From Orbilia blumenaviensis (lineage: Eukaryota > Ascomycota > Orbiliomycetes > Orbiliales > Orbiliaceae), in contig JAVHNS010000019.1 in assembly GCA_036872755.1 (NCBI GenBank), positions 434,001 to 498,000 of the forward strand: a DNA stretch of 64,000 bases. The letters run 5' to 3'. Under the pieces are notes generated by a model. It saw only the letters and a program-made list of their open reading frames with translations, was not told where the DNA came from and searched no databases. Positions within the stretch are counted from its first letter, which is position 1; every line of letters starts with the position of its first letter. The translations under genes were made by a program, and so were the position numbers. Shown here piece by piece: positions 49,736-62,652 of this stretch.

Positions 49736-50644
49736 GTATTACATCTTTCAATGAGAGTACCGAACTGTTTTATTTTTTTAATGAGCAAATTTAACGCCGT
49801 GGATTTTTAAGATTTTTTTTTTGGTGATTATTGATTATTTTTACCTTCTGCTCTTCTTTCGAAGTTATATATATAATTTAGCGGACAGCGCTGTTGACGA
49901 GTTCGTTGTAATGTGGGTATGGGTCATTATTTCTGAAGTTTATAGACTTTGTTTTGCGTCTAAATTACGTACTTCTCCTTTTAGTAACTTCATATTGGGC
50001 ATCTTTTCTACATTTGTTTGGTTAAGCTTATCATTTGGTTTAAATTTATGGGAAGGTCAAGTTGTTTACGGGAAACCAGATATAGAGTTGAAATATTTCA
50101 TCATGTAAGTCGTTATCGTATACACCGATCAATGGTGGTAAAAAAGGATATACCGCTGCTAATTAGGTACAATATTAATGGTCATCAATACTTTGATGAA
50201 ATGAGAAGGAAAAAAAAAAGAATACAATTGTTTTTGTTTTTCTCTCCAACAAAAAAAAAAAAAAAAAAAAAAAGGCTTCGTTTACGTCGTTTTCCGCTGA
50301 ACGGCAATTAAGGAATACATTGGTGAATGATAGTGATGAAAGGGGAACAAAAAGTGGGTTGGGAATCATTAAGGATGAGGGCGGGTGGAAATGAATGCTA
50401 GCTTCCAAAATTTTATATTTTTTGGTGTCTAGCATTTTACTCGGGCATTTTTTAATTACTTTTCTTATCCATTAGAGGCCGCTACAGCCTGAGGCGTCGT
50501 TTCCTTCCTTGACTTCAACTTGGGAAACCAGACCCGCCTTCTCCTCGGCCGGACTACTTTCTTCCCCTTCCTCGGTGCAAAGAAAGTCCGGAACTTGCTA
50601 TAGACTTTGAACCCAGTAGTTCTTGCACTGAAAAGCCTAGGCTC
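49736..50644. other. Intergenic between convergent transporter and phosphatase
   Basis: 3' flanks of both genes, AT-rich, with a 23-base A run (50251-50273). On the minus strand an open segment (about 50630-50478) with Arg/Lys-rich coding follows the phosphatase stop codon; it might be a spliced alternative end, but no good intron is seen. Confidence 0.5.
50251..50273. repeat. A23 homopolymer
   Basis: Uninterrupted run of 23 A between the convergent 3' ends of the sugar transporter and the phosphatase. Confidence 0.9.
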
Positions 50645-53600
50645 CTATGCCACACTATTCTGGAGAACTGGGGTTGTGAATCCATATGCTTTGGTATATC
50701 CGTGCGGATCCGTCTGGTCGACTTCGAAGTTGATGACCAGGTCAAGGCCGCCTCTGAAGTCGATGTCCGTCTCGCTTTCGGCCTCCACGGGTTTGGTAAT
50801 GTCGGTGTACTCGCCGACATGGCTACCCGTCTGGTTTTCGCTGATACGGCAGTAATTCCTGGCTGGTAGAGTGGTATTGTTGTTGCGCTTCTTGCCCTTC
50901 GGGTCTGTGAAGAAGATCTTGATCTGTTCCTCGTGGGTGTCCCGTTGCAACTTATGAATTTTATTTCTCTTATTGAGTAGATCGGCTAGTGCGTTTGGTG
51001 GAGGCTGTGTTCGGGTTGTTAGTTTACTTGCATAGAAAGGCCTTAGATAGAGTAGTGTATGGCGAGAAACTTACGGTGTTGACAATAGCTGATGAAACAA
51101 CGTTGACCATGTATCTATAGTCGTTAATCTTGGGGATTCCTAATCTCGACCTAGAGATGAAGTGCCCAAATGTACCAAGATGAACATCGCCACTAAGAAA
51201 TCATTAGTATATATATTGTATTACCCTATAGCTTTATTTTATTTTATTTTATCTTACCCTAAGAAAGTCACTCGACAATCCTTGGCTGCGGCGAGCTTTT
51301 GCAGCTCTAAAATCAGCCAGTTTCTTTCCCGTTTATGGCCGCGCGCGGTCCAGTGATCCATCATATCTACGGGTTTGTTAGCTTCCCAGCTTCCACAATA
51401 ACAGAACTAAAAGAAACACTAACCGTCAAGCAACTCCACACCACCATCAAATTTATTGAGGAAACCGTTCAAGGTTCCATCATGCCGTTTGCTGGCTATA
51501 TACTTGATCGGATCCATCAACGAGGACGTGAGAATATTCTCCAACCAAACCAATCGTGGGTATGCAATTGGCACTCCCAACAATATAATGAGATGCTTAG
51601 TCTGCCCTGCTACAATCTCCTGCTCCAGTCTTTGGAACACACGGGTATACGTTTCATTTGTCAAGAGAAGGTCACGGGTACGTTCCGTTCGGCAGTCGAG
51701 GGCCATGAAAGCCACCCTGCGACCGAGGAACATGAAGGTACTTCGCGACGGTTCTTTTATATAAGGGCCCGGTTGGGCGCCTAGGACCCAACTTGGCTCC
51801 GTTGGTTCACCTTCTGACAAAATTGTGTGGTGTTGGAAGAGTAGGTAGTATTTAAACGCTACGGTACCCAGACCAGCGAATACCGGGCAGCCATTGAATG
51901 CTTCCGGGTATGACCCAAAGCCGTCGATGATATCGTGATCATCAAAACAATTTGCGGAAGGTATCGTAGTGCCTGCAATGCCGTATAGGCCTTGAGAGAA
52001 CCACAGACAATAGCGGTTCAGGTAAAAGTTTTCTAACTCTTCCTGGAATTCCTGGTCGAACGGGGTGTTGTCCTTGACGTGCTGGTCCTTTATCGCAAGC
52101 CAGTCCTTGAACTTGGGTGATTGCACCTGAACACAATCATTGTAAACCTGGTCACCTCCGCCAAGCATGACGTGGAAAGGCTTTTTGTAGTGGTTTCGAA
52201 GGACATCTCGCCACAATGGGTCCGGACCACAGAATTTGTTCGGGTCAACAGCCATACTGAACCCGTTGCAACTGTGGAACATGATGTTCATCGTTTGATT
52301 CGCCCCTGGGACGTAAAAAGCGAGTGCTCCCCCATTGTTGATCCGATATCCAATTCGCTGCTCCTCGGCACCCAATTCGATTTCGATATTGAATCGCCAG
52401 AAGGTGGTTCCTTTCTCAGCGTGGATTTTCTCAGCTGGAAAATCCTTCGCCTTGCCCTGTCTCTCGCCATCCTTTCTAAACCGGTCAGTACCACCTCGTT
52501 TTGGTGGATTTTTTGCTGGCCCGTAGTTATAGCAAAGAGAAGCTGGCAAGGTTTCGTCACCCGTTCTGTTAAGGTCAGAGGCAGAAAACGCGCTCACACT
52601 CGAGATAGTGGAGGCGCGACGAACTTGCTGCGTTTCCCCAACAGCATTAATTGCTGGAATTTCGGTAATTTCGTCGGCAGGTGCCGCTTCGTTGGGTATT
52701 TCACCGCCCTGCCCAAATAGGCGTATAGACGGAATAGGTTCATACGTCGATTCGTCGTCTTTGGTGACAATGAGAATTGAGCCACGCCATATCTCGAGCC
52801 CATCTTCATGTCGCAGGCCGGTGTAACGAAGTAATGGTCCACATCTGACTTTTAGGGGAGGGACGAATCCGGACGATACTATATATTTTTCTGGTTAGAC
52901 CATAGTTTGACCCATTGTACCTTACAGACACAGACTTACTAGGCACGGCAGGCACATCCGGTCCTTCGTCAGTCAGCTCCAAATCGGTAAGACAGATATG
53001 AGCGCAGCTTTGAGGCCATCGTGGCTCCTCTCCAACATCGAGATAGAGCCCTTCTCGGTGCGGTAGAGGGAGCTGGGTTTCCTTCTTATGGTGGTGAAGA
53101 TGGAGTCGTCCCTTATGGCGATCTACGACCTTAGGTTCGATCCTTGATGGTTCTCCGTTAACTGAGCGCCCATTGATACTCCTGGCCGACACAGGGGTAT
53201 GAGATCCTCCCGAGCGACCAGTAGGCGGAGGGGGTAAGGTATCCATGACTGAGAATCCGGCTGGCTCGCGGTGTTTCCTAACAGTTCCTTGTTCTTTTTC
53301 TTGTCGAGCACGTTCAGCGAATGAAGCAGAATAGCGACGTTTGCTTTCCGATTGTTGGGCCGGTGTGGACAAAGAAGCAGACCGTCCGACGTGACCTGGT
53401 TTGAAGGCTGATGGTGGGGAGGCCTTTGTTCCTGTGGGCGAATCGGGATGCGCGATTGCAGTTTGCTTGGAAGGAATCTCAGTACTTCGCAAAAGCCGCT
53501 GCGCCTGCTTTCTGGAAAGGGTTCGCGTAACTCCGGAGCTATTAGAAGCCTCGGGTCCAATTAGGCCCTCTTCCTTACCAATCCGTTGGAGCTCTAGCTG

Positions 53601-54376
53601 GAGTTTCTGCAGCGGGCCTCGATCGTCGGCTCTGGATTAAATTGGGTTATGATGTCAGCGAAGACAGTAACCGATTTGGGGACTTAGAGCTGGGACTAGG
53701 TAGTTTGCAAAGCAATGCAATGCCAGGAGCAAACCAAATTTAAAATTAAAACGATTGGTACTTGGAATGCACCAACAAATAAATAGAAGAATCAAAAAAT
53801 AAGAAGAAGAAGAAGAAGAGAGAAAAGAAAAAAAGAAAAACAAAAAAAGGGAGTTGAAATCAAATAAGGCGGATTGGATGATAGTAATAGCAGTGATACT
53901 AAGTCAGAAAGCGCATAGGTAAGTACATACCTTGTGAATACTGGTTTGGGAGCGTTCAGGGAGCTTCTGCGCGGCTCAATGTTGGGTTGCTTTGCGCTGG
54001 GACTACGCCGCTTGGCAGAAGTCGCTTCTCGATAAGCTGCTGCTGCTGCTGCTACTGCTGGGGAGGTTGGAGCCGGCGAGGTTGGTACAGCTGATTCTGG
54101 TTCAGGCTCGACACGACCTTTCCCTTTTCGCACACGTAAAGCTTGTGGACTTATTTCCGCCGCGGTCGCAGTCGCAGTCGCAGTCACAGCTGCAGATACT
54201 GTCGAGTGCTGGCGCCGGTGCTGGGAATTCGAATGGGAATGGGAATTCGTGCGAGGCGACGTCGATGGGGACGAAAGAGAGGCTCCAATGCTCGCGTCTC
54301 GCTGGGGAATGCGGATGTGATGGAGATGACGCTGCTTTCTGGGAGGGGACTGGCTTGAGCCCGAGTCGGGATCCAT
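50645..54376 (-). CDS. PhoD-like phosphatase
   Basis: Six exons, 54376..53931, 53631..52940, 52878..51424, 51366..51258, 51192..51075 and 51004..50645, give 1059 residues. The first about 370 residues are Ser/Pro/Ala-rich and disordered. The conserved part starts with LKVRCGPLLRYTGL and IWRGSILIVT; metal-site motifs of the PhoD metallophosphatase fold follow: GGGDQVYND near residue 617, FDDHDIIDG near 694, and GGDVHLG near 901. NFYLNRYCLWFS and SWVLGAQPGPYI are typical of the large fungal PhoD group. The natural substrate is not evident; related proteins are annotated as alkaline phosphatase/phosphodiesterase. No signal peptide, so likely intracellular. The 299-bp first intron is the longest in the gene. 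The start codon at 54376 was chosen because a more upstream frame has only a TTG. Confidence 0.88.
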
Positions 54377-57003
54377 TCTCTTTTTCAATCTCTCTCAACC
54401 TCACTCGATCGAACTCGAGCTCGACTGACCTATCCAAAAACCGAAAAACAAAACTGACCCGATTCAAAAGCTGAGGAAGGCTAAAGGAGCAGCTGCCCTT
54501 GTTCTCTGACCAGGTGAGATATGCACCGTCGTTACGTCGACGTCCCAGTCTGCCTTAGTTCCACTCGACACCAGTTTCCTTGATTTCTTCGCCTGGGATT
54601 GGTTCGGTATTCGGTTGACAAAAGTCCTCGACTAGTTTGGATCGTGGTTCACAATTGCTCGATTTGTTTTAGATTGCGCATCTGTCGACCTTGAGAGAAA
54701 GGACGAAAAAGAAGTCCATGGCTGGAAGGGGCGCACGGCCTGCAGCCAATTGTTCGGTCCTGGCAAACTGTGCATGATGATGTCTATCAATATCAACCGC
54801 CTAGCACTAGCCTTGTCTGCCGGCAAACTCGTCCGTGGTCTGGGGCTGGAAATTTTCATCAGCTTGATGCTAGGTCCATGCACCAGATGCAAAAGCTCGC
54901 AAAAACGAAAAAAGAGTTTCCATCGAATCGTGCTCACTGCATATCACATCAGTTTACTATCAGTCCGAAACTACGTAAGCCCTCGCACGCTATGATGCTT
55001 GGTATAACATCACACATCGCCCGTATCTCCGCGAACGTAAGAGCGAATGTGGACATAATACATTCACCTACATTAAGATACCCGTCATCGAAAAGGTCCA
55101 CCTTTGTGACAAATTTGAGCCTGGTCGCACAGCACCTGCCACTCATCTCCAGCTTGCATTCTTGTCCCCCTGCATCTAGCCATCACCAGACAGCGAGGCG
55201 CAAACCCCGCCGTCACGCGGGAGTCCAGCAGTTGAAGGGTCGCGGCAGATGACATCGACTTTTACTTCCATTCTCGAATGACAGCGTTTGCCAGTTGTGA
55301 TTCTTTTTCGGAAAGCGGGAGCAGGGGTCCACTTTAATCGGATTTAGGTATATTGGGCAGGTATGACAGCTCCAGCATGCCAAACACGCGAAATCCGTCT
55401 ATCGTGAAGCAAGCTTGAGAGAAGGGATGTTATTGTGAGGTTGATGATAAATTATTAGAAGATTAAAATTTAAAGGTTATAATTTTGGGTTTGGGACATC
55501 GTCAACAAGCAGGAGCTCCTAGCAGGGTATATAACATCCACTGTATAGACGTACACGCTGTCTTGATCCAGGATTCGCATATATGCATATATCAAAAAAA
55601 AAGAGATTAACACTAGGGCTTGGTGGAAGGAAGCGGGGATGTGAATGCTTCGTGATAGCCTTGGAGATATCAATGTCCTTGGTCAATTAGCTATCCTAAT
55701 ATAATAATATGATCTTATTTTATGAAATATCAATAGCTCTGCCTCAGCTCCAAGCGCCTCGACCGGAACCACTAGCCTAGCTATATATTAAGACATGTCT
55801 TTGTATATGGGCTACGATGTAAGCAACTAATTAGTAGTAGCTTGAACTGTAAGGTCTTAAAAGGTTAGAGGCTGGTTGAAGTACGGTGCCTAGGCCCGAT
55901 ATATGGTCCCAGGGCGCCCTCTAGATCGACTTAGTGAGTAGTATACGCGGAACCTCCGCCTTGTCGAGAGCAGCCTGCCCACATGTGTGTCAGTGTTCCG
56001 TCCTGAAGCGTTTTATTTAGCCGGAACTCTTTCCAGATCTCCATAGGGCTTCAAATACAGGGCTTCAAATAAAGAGCTTCAACCTAAACTTTTGAGGGTA
56101 TCAATTAATGGTTTGCACTCGTGTTGGACTAAAAATGCAACGAATAAGCTGATGAGCGCAAATTCTTGTATATCAAAGGGTATCCAGGCAATATACCCAA
56201 GTCGCCTTCTATATCGGTAAAAGGCCTGGGTATATCCGCACCGGGAGAACACAGATGATTAGTCGCGACGTCGTATTTGGGGGCTTGACAAACCCTCGGG
56301 TAGGTCTCCGATGTCAGCATATGCTAGTATTGGGTTTCGTATTATGTTATAGAAGCTGAGAACCCTTCATTGTGTACACTGTGTCAAGTTTCAAGTCAGC
56401 GCAAGTGCAGGTATTGAGACCGTACGTATACGACTCTACTGTAAGTATGTTTGAGGCTTTGAAGCTTTGGACGTTGCAATAAGATATCCCTCGTGCCGCT
56501 GAGCCCGAACCGGTTGGAGGGAAAATTGTTCATGCCCTCGATTGGTCTGCTGTTCTTCGATATGAAACGGGCGGTGAATTTCTGAAATCTGTGCCCAAAT
56601 CTGGCAAGGTTAACGTTAGCTCGACCGAATGCAAACCCAAGGCCTAAGCTCAGGGGACAAGCAACGTAACCTTTAACAAGCGTCGTTCTCGCCGTCTACA
56701 ACCTCCGTTGGTGTTTTTTTTTTGTTCTCCCCATCGATCTTTCTACAATCAATCAACAGACCGGCTAGTTAACCAGTTTGGAGGACATAAAACTAAGCCT
56801 CTTGGACGCTGAGGTTATATCTTTGTTGCCTTTTGGAACGTGTTGGAGGATCATCAGCCAGCAACGCATGGTGGGCTATCACTGAACGTCAAGACCTCTC
56901 CCAACCAACTGCCATCCTCTCCATCCTTCTTCCCGCCAATTCCTCTCGGCCAGCTTCTCTAACGCTCTCATCCCATCTACAAGGTGGCTTAATATCACCG
57001 ACC
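54377..57003. other. 2.6-kb divergent intergenic region (phosphatase / KEX2)
   Basis: 5' flanks of the PhoD-like gene and KEX2. A 160-codon frame at 54770-55252 (+) has no recognisable domain or codon bias and is not called. 55430-55760 is AT-rich. A short degenerate 14-bp tandem repeat lies at 56046-56087. Confidence 0.5.
56046..56087. repeat. Degenerate 14-bp tandem repeat, three copies
   Basis: GGGCTTCAAATACA, GGGCTTCAAATAAA and GAGCTTCAACCTAA follow one another directly, about 0.9 kb before the KEX2 start codon. Confidence 0.6.
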
Positions 57004-59908
57004 ATGAAGTCCCTTCCCTGGCTGCTTTATGTGGCGACTCAAGCCTCTACCCTCGTCCACCCGACACTTGCCCATTTCACTCCTCGCGATTACGACTCTT
57101 ACGACTACTACGCTCTTCACATACGGTCTACATCATCCCCTCACGATATCGCCAGACACCTGGGTATTGAGTATATCGAACCAATCGGAAAGCTTGACGA
57201 CCATCATCTTTTCCGAGTCCGTAAGCGGGACGAAGATGTTGTCGAGACGCAGCTCCAAAGGCTGCGACTGCGCAAACGCGACGAGCTTTCCGCTGAAGAA
57301 GCCGAGCTCACCCGGGCGGTCCGTTTTTCGGAGAAGCAGAAGTTAAAGAGGCTGGTGAAGCGTATCCCGCCCAAGCTTCCGGCGAGATCCCCCCATGAAG
57401 GCGAAAATGAGGGGTCTGGGACGTCAGCCGAATCATCAGGCGGTACGCCGGAGAACAAGTTCAATGGCAACGACCCGAGCAATGCCAAAGGTCTCTTTAC
57501 AACCCTCGTGGAGACTCTGAAAATCAACGATCCTATATTCAAGGACCAGTGGCATTTGGTAAGCTTGGATTCTGCGAGCAATTCTATATGTATAGCCACT
57601 AACATCATGAAAGCTTAATACAAGAGAGATTACCCACGATGTCAACGTTGGAAAGTTATGGTTGGAAGGTATGTCTACATTATACCCTTTTATGATTTTT
57701 TCTTTGATTGCTTATATCCGCGATAGGCGTTTTTGGCGAAAATTCCACTGTCGCCATTGTCGATGATGGCCTCGATTTTAAGAGCCACGATCTTGCCGAG
57801 AACTATGTGAGCATCAAATTTAGGATAATCCGGTTTAATTCTAGCTAACACCCCAAATAGTTCAAGGAAGGATCATGGGACTTTAACGATCCTGGGCCGG
57901 ATCCATTGCCTCGCCTTTCAGATGATAGACACGGAACAAGATGCGCCGGCGAGGTGGCAGCGGCCAGGAACGACGTGTGTGGTGTCGGAGTCGCGTTCAA
58001 AGCGAAGGTTGCCGGTATTCGGATTCTTTCCAAGTCCATCACCGATGCCGATGAAGCTGTCGCCCTCAACTATGCATACGATAAAAATAACATTTATTCC
58101 TGCAGCTGGGGTCCACCAGACGACGGTGTTGCAATGGATGCCCCTGGCATTCTTATTAAGAAAGCCATTCAGCAAGGTGTTCAGAAAGGCCGTGATGGTA
58201 AAGGTTCGATCTTTGTTTTTGCGTCTGGTAACGGTGCTGCAAATGGAGACAACTGCAATTTCGATGGCTACACGAACAGTATTTACAGTATCACCGTGGG
58301 TGCAATCGACCGTGCAGGCGCCCACCCGTATTACTCAGAGGAATGCTCAGCCAACCTCGTGGTTACCTACAGCAGTGGTTCTGGTACAGATGCCATTCAT
58401 ACTACAGACGTCGGTGTCAACAGCTGTTACACTATGCATGGCGGGACATCCGCGGCTGCGCCCCTTGCTGCTGGCATTTTCGCTCTTGTTGTTTCCGTTC
58501 GCCCAGACCTAACATGGCGAGATATGCAATACCTTTGTGTCGAAGCCGCGGTTCCCGTCAACGAAGTGGATGCTGACTGGCAGACTACCACGATTGGAAA
58601 GAAGTTCAACCACAAATACGGATATGGTAAAATTGATGCAGTCAAGCTGGTTGAGGCTGCAAGGAATTGGAAACTGGTCAAGCCCCAAGCATGGTTTCAT
58701 TCAGCTATGCTCCACGTCGACCATCCTATCCCCGATGGAGCAAAGGGACTCTCTACGTCAATTGAGATTACGAAAGAGCAATTGGAAAATGCTAATCTTG
58801 AGAGGTTGGAGCATGTAACCGTTACAATGGACCTCAACCATACTCGCCGTGGGGACCTCGAAGTCGATCTGATTAGCCCGAATGGTATCGTATCGAAAAT
58901 TGCTGCCCAGCGCCCGAAGGATTCAAGCACTGATGGGTATAAAGAGTGGACCTTTATGACCGTGAAACATTGGTAAGTCTCACGTAATGTAATAATCGAA
59001 TTCCATGTTACTAACAACCATATAGGGGTGAGAGTGGCATCGGCAAGTGGACCATCATTGTCAAAGATACCGTTCATCCTGAGAATCGAGGAACACTCGG
59101 CTGGTGGAGATTGAATCTCTGGGGGGAAGCTATTGATGGTAAAAAGCAAAAGCTCCACCCATTGCCTGGTGATGAAGACGACGAAAACGACCCTAAAAAG
59201 GCTGCTCATTCGACCAGCAAAATTGGTGCTGTCACAACCAGTGTCGCTATCTCAAGCAAGCCACCAGTTTCTGGAAATCCATCGGACCACCCAAATAGAC
59301 CCGCTAAAACCAAATCTCCTGTCCCAACAGTTGAACCTTCCCCAACCACGCAAAGCACCAGCACTAGTGAGAGCACTACGGCAACTGCTGCCGCCGCTTC
59401 TGACTCGGCCGCCGCTACCGACACCGCGACAAGTACCGCTGAACCTGAAAGAGTTGGATTCATTCCATCCTTCTTCCCGACTTTTGGCGTAAGCGCTGCC
59501 ACCCAAGCATGGATCTATGGCGCCATCGGATTTATCCTGGTATTCGGATGCGCGCTCGGAGGGTTCCTGTTTTGGCAACGGAAGAAGCGTCAGGCCAACA
59601 AGGGCGCCATGGATGACTACGAATTTGCCAGGCTCGCCGGTGAAGGTGATGACGAGGCAGCAGAGGGACTTACTGGTGGTGGCAGGCGCTCTAAGAGGAG
59701 CCAAAAAGGCAGAGATTTGTATGATGCGTTTGGAGAGAGTGATGAGGAAGACATGGGAACTGGAAGAGCATTTGCAGACGACGATGATGATGAAGATGAG
59801 AAGCATCACGTCATTGGGGAAGACAGTGATGACGAAGTTGACAGCGGGGAGTCATATGAGGATGTTCCCTCGGTGAGACCCGGAGGCTCCGGGACTAGAA
59901 TACTGTAA
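57004..59908 (+). CDS. KEX2: Kexin, Golgi proprotein convertase
   Basis: Five exons, 57004-57558, 57614-57668, 57727-57806, 57861-58972 and 59026-59908, give 894 residues. A signal peptide (MKSLPWLLYVATQAS) is followed by a prodomain rich in Arg-Lys pairs; self-cleavage is expected after Lys-Arg 119-120. The subtilisin-type catalytic residues are Asp216 (IVDDGLD), His254 (DRHGTRCAGE), oxyanion Asn354 (ASGNG) and Ser427 (HGGTSAAAP). The P-domain spans roughly residues 470-630. A Ser/Thr-rich stalk, one membrane span (762-784) and an acidic cytoplasmic tail with tyrosine-containing segments for Golgi retention complete the standard plan. Kexin cuts after Lys-Arg in secreted precursors, including pheromones and cell-wall enzymes. 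The first ATG of the longer upstream frame (56833) would bury the signal peptide, so 57004 is preferred. Confidence 0.96.
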
Positions 59909-61002
59909 AACTGATAGGCTGTTGTCTTTTTTCCCCTTTCTTGAATGTCTTTTTTCTTAGCTTTCTTTCTTTCTTTTCGATGTATAGATGTGCGGGCCTC
60001 GTCGGTTTTTGAATACGAGGTACCTTTGCGCTGGAGCAAAATCCCTCTTCTCCTTTCAGAATACCATTGGAGGTAACTATTCTTTAGCTTCGATTTCCCT
60101 ATTCCTCTTGGATGCTCCCTCCGTGTTGGCGACTTTAAATTTTACTTTTTGTGTATACATCCTTTTCATCGCTTCCTTTCCTTCTCTGACGACCTTTCCT
60201 TTTCTCACTTTCCTTTCTACGGGATCGGTTTAATGACCTTTGGATGATGCATGATATTAAGATAATTCACGGGCATAAACAAAACGGGAATGCTGAAGGT
60301 CCGTCGGTACCAAATTTGAAAAGTTCATTTTTTTTCTTCTTTATATCTTTGCCTGTTTACTTCTCTCTACCTTGTTCCTGTATACGCATATGATCATTTT
60401 TATTTCCCTCTAATTTCTGTAATATAGATCATCCTCCCTTTTTTTTCTCTTGGGAAGGAACATATTTTTAGTACTATATTATATACATAAAATTACATTT
60501 TTCTTATTAGAATGTATGGTTGAAATACTTGCTTACATGAAATCAACAGAGAAAGAACAAGTAGAAGAAGAATAGAAAAGAGAAAAGAAAGGAGGAAAAA
60601 ACACCTTATCCTCCCCATAGTGGCCATTTCCCATTTCCCCTTTTTGTTTTCAGTATCCCATTAAAACCCCATCGATTAAATTTAGCTTTTGGTGTTTCTT
60701 TTCGACCCTCCCCGATGCTGGTATTGTTTTTTTTTTTTTTTTTGAGAAACTCGTTTCCTTCGTGAAAGAATATGCAAAAATGGAACGCTTGAAAAGGAAA
60801 AAGAAGATGCTTGTATGCACACGTGAAAAGAATAATAAGGCTGATGTTGAATGGAAAGGAAAGAAGAAGAAGAAAAAAATTGCCCCAAAAGCCAATCGCT
60901 ATTGACCGCTCTCATACTCTGTGATAACTGTGTTAGTACAGTATAGCAGTAACAGCCCTCCAACTGCCAAAATTTTTGATTTATCTTTGAAAAGAAAAAG
61001 GT
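59909..61002. other. Intergenic between convergent KEX2 and phosphotransferase
   Basis: T/C-rich 3' flank of KEX2 (59925-60240 and 60325-60440) and purine-rich + strand around 60540-60600. A T17 tract is at 60727-60743. No gene. Confidence 0.55.
60727..60743. repeat. T17 homopolymer
   Basis: Uninterrupted run of 17 T in the 3' flank between KEX2 and the phosphotransferase. Confidence 0.9.
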
Positions 61003-62652
61003 TTAGGTATTCTTCACCCGTCCGTTTACATCTTTCTCATATGGGATGCTCAAACACTTAATCCCCAAGTACCCACAGATCGTGTTAATCGTCTTAACCG
61101 CCCAGTTGAAGTAAACCACCAAGGCAAAGACAAAGTATCCCCTAAGATACCACAACTCCAGTCCAGCACTAATAGTGCCATATCCCAACAACGGCGGGGT
61201 GTTAACGAGGAAAGCACCGCCAATCAATGGTACCAACATAACGGTCCAATACGGGAATGGCTGACGGAGGAGATGGGCGAGGATGACTTTGGTGGTCATG
61301 CGGCCGAATGCGAAGGAGAGGGTGAGGCAGAAGAGGACGAGGTGGTTTTCGGAGCGGAGGGTGGTGTAAGGTGAGAATGCCCAGGCGCAACCGGCGGCGG
61401 TGAAGGTTACGATTGGAGTCCATTCAAGGAAAACTGGGAGGACTGGGAGGCCCTGCGAACGGCGGGCTGAGACGACGTTTTTGACACTGTTATTATTATT
61501 GTTAATATTGTCTGCTTTAATTCGATGGTAGTAAAGCCGGGGACGTTATATGCATACCAGAATGGGAGATGGATAAAGATGAATGTGCTGAAAATGACTG
61601 GGAACCAAAGGTCCTTGAAGCTATAATCGTGGAATATCTCTTGGTAACCAATTGTATCTGCAATTCTTTGATGCCAGATTTGAGGACCGTAGACGCCAGA
61701 TAATGCCATACACAGACAAGCAATGATGAGACCCTCAGTAGGTCCATTGAAGTATCCGAGGTAGAGGGTATGAGTATGGTATGTCTCCCAGGTCGAGAAC
61801 CACATTGGAAGGATTGGGATCAAGGCAGTAAACCAGCCGGTTTTAGTGTTTCCGAGGCCCATGGCGGCAGTTTCGCAAAGACTGGCGAGGGTGCAGTTTA
61901 AGCTGTCGATGCCGTGGCTTTGAAGGGTATACCCGTTAGCATGCCGTTCTTTGTACTTTATCTAATCCATGAGCTTGATATGTGCATACTCGAATAGCTC
62001 GCCAAGTGGCGACGAGGACCCCGTTCTTCGAGCTTGCTTGCCATCAATGTTGTCCATTGTCGAGTACCTGCATTTTGGCGTCACAGTATTAGCCCTCTGC
62101 GAATGACACCTCGAGTATAGCATCGAGCTCTTACATCCATAGTCCAAATGCAAAGCTAAAGTATAATATCGGATGTCCAGGCCCAATTAAATCTGGCATG
62201 AAGATAACCAGACATAATACGTTGAATAGAATCGCGCCGAAGCCGATTAATGTGACCAGATTCGGTGCCATCCATTTTGGCAGAAGCTCGACCGCCCAGT
62301 TCCACTATAAAATTCGCCAGTTTAAAGGTATATATGAGCATATGATCCCGGAATGTGTAGATCTCGATGTAAATTGGTGTTCGGGGTGGAGACGTACGTA
62401 GTGTCGGAGAATATAGTATGATATCAGGGATTTATCGACAGACTGGTATTTGTATTCTTTTAACGGCGCAAGTGGGTGGTTGTCATTGTGAGTTTTCTTC
62501 TCGCCGGACCCTGGATTTACACAATGGAGATATTTAGCTTTTATTTTTATTTTTATTTTGAATGGATTCGGGAAGGGAATGAGACCGGGGTTGGACTGTT
62601 GTTTCGCACCATTGGTCACGAGCACGGTCTGCGCAGCCATCCGTCGATGCAA
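61003..62652 (-). CDS. CPT1: CDP-alcohol phosphotransferase (choline/ethanolamine type)
   Basis: Five exons, 62652..62398, 62304..62135, 62067..61990, 61917..61558 and 61486..61003, give 448 residues. The CDP-alcohol phosphotransferase signature DG-x2-AR-x8-G-x3-D-x3-D is complete at residues 150-172, split by the third intron between its last Gly and first Asp of the Dx3D part. [19 protein letters not shown] and [19 protein letters not shown] upstream, and [10 protein letters not shown] after it, match the Cpt1/Ept1 family. Around seven to ten hydrophobic segments follow. The enzyme makes phosphatidylcholine or phosphatidylethanolamine from diacylglycerol in the ER/Golgi membranes; which head group is used cannot be told. 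The first 40 residues, including a KIKIKIKAK stretch from an AAAATA repeat, are not family-like, so the true start may differ. Confidence 0.88.

Noticed and set aside
54770..55252. 160-codon frame on the + strand
   Set aside because: No recognisable domain, no family-like motif, and it lies in the divergent promoter region of two well-supported genes.
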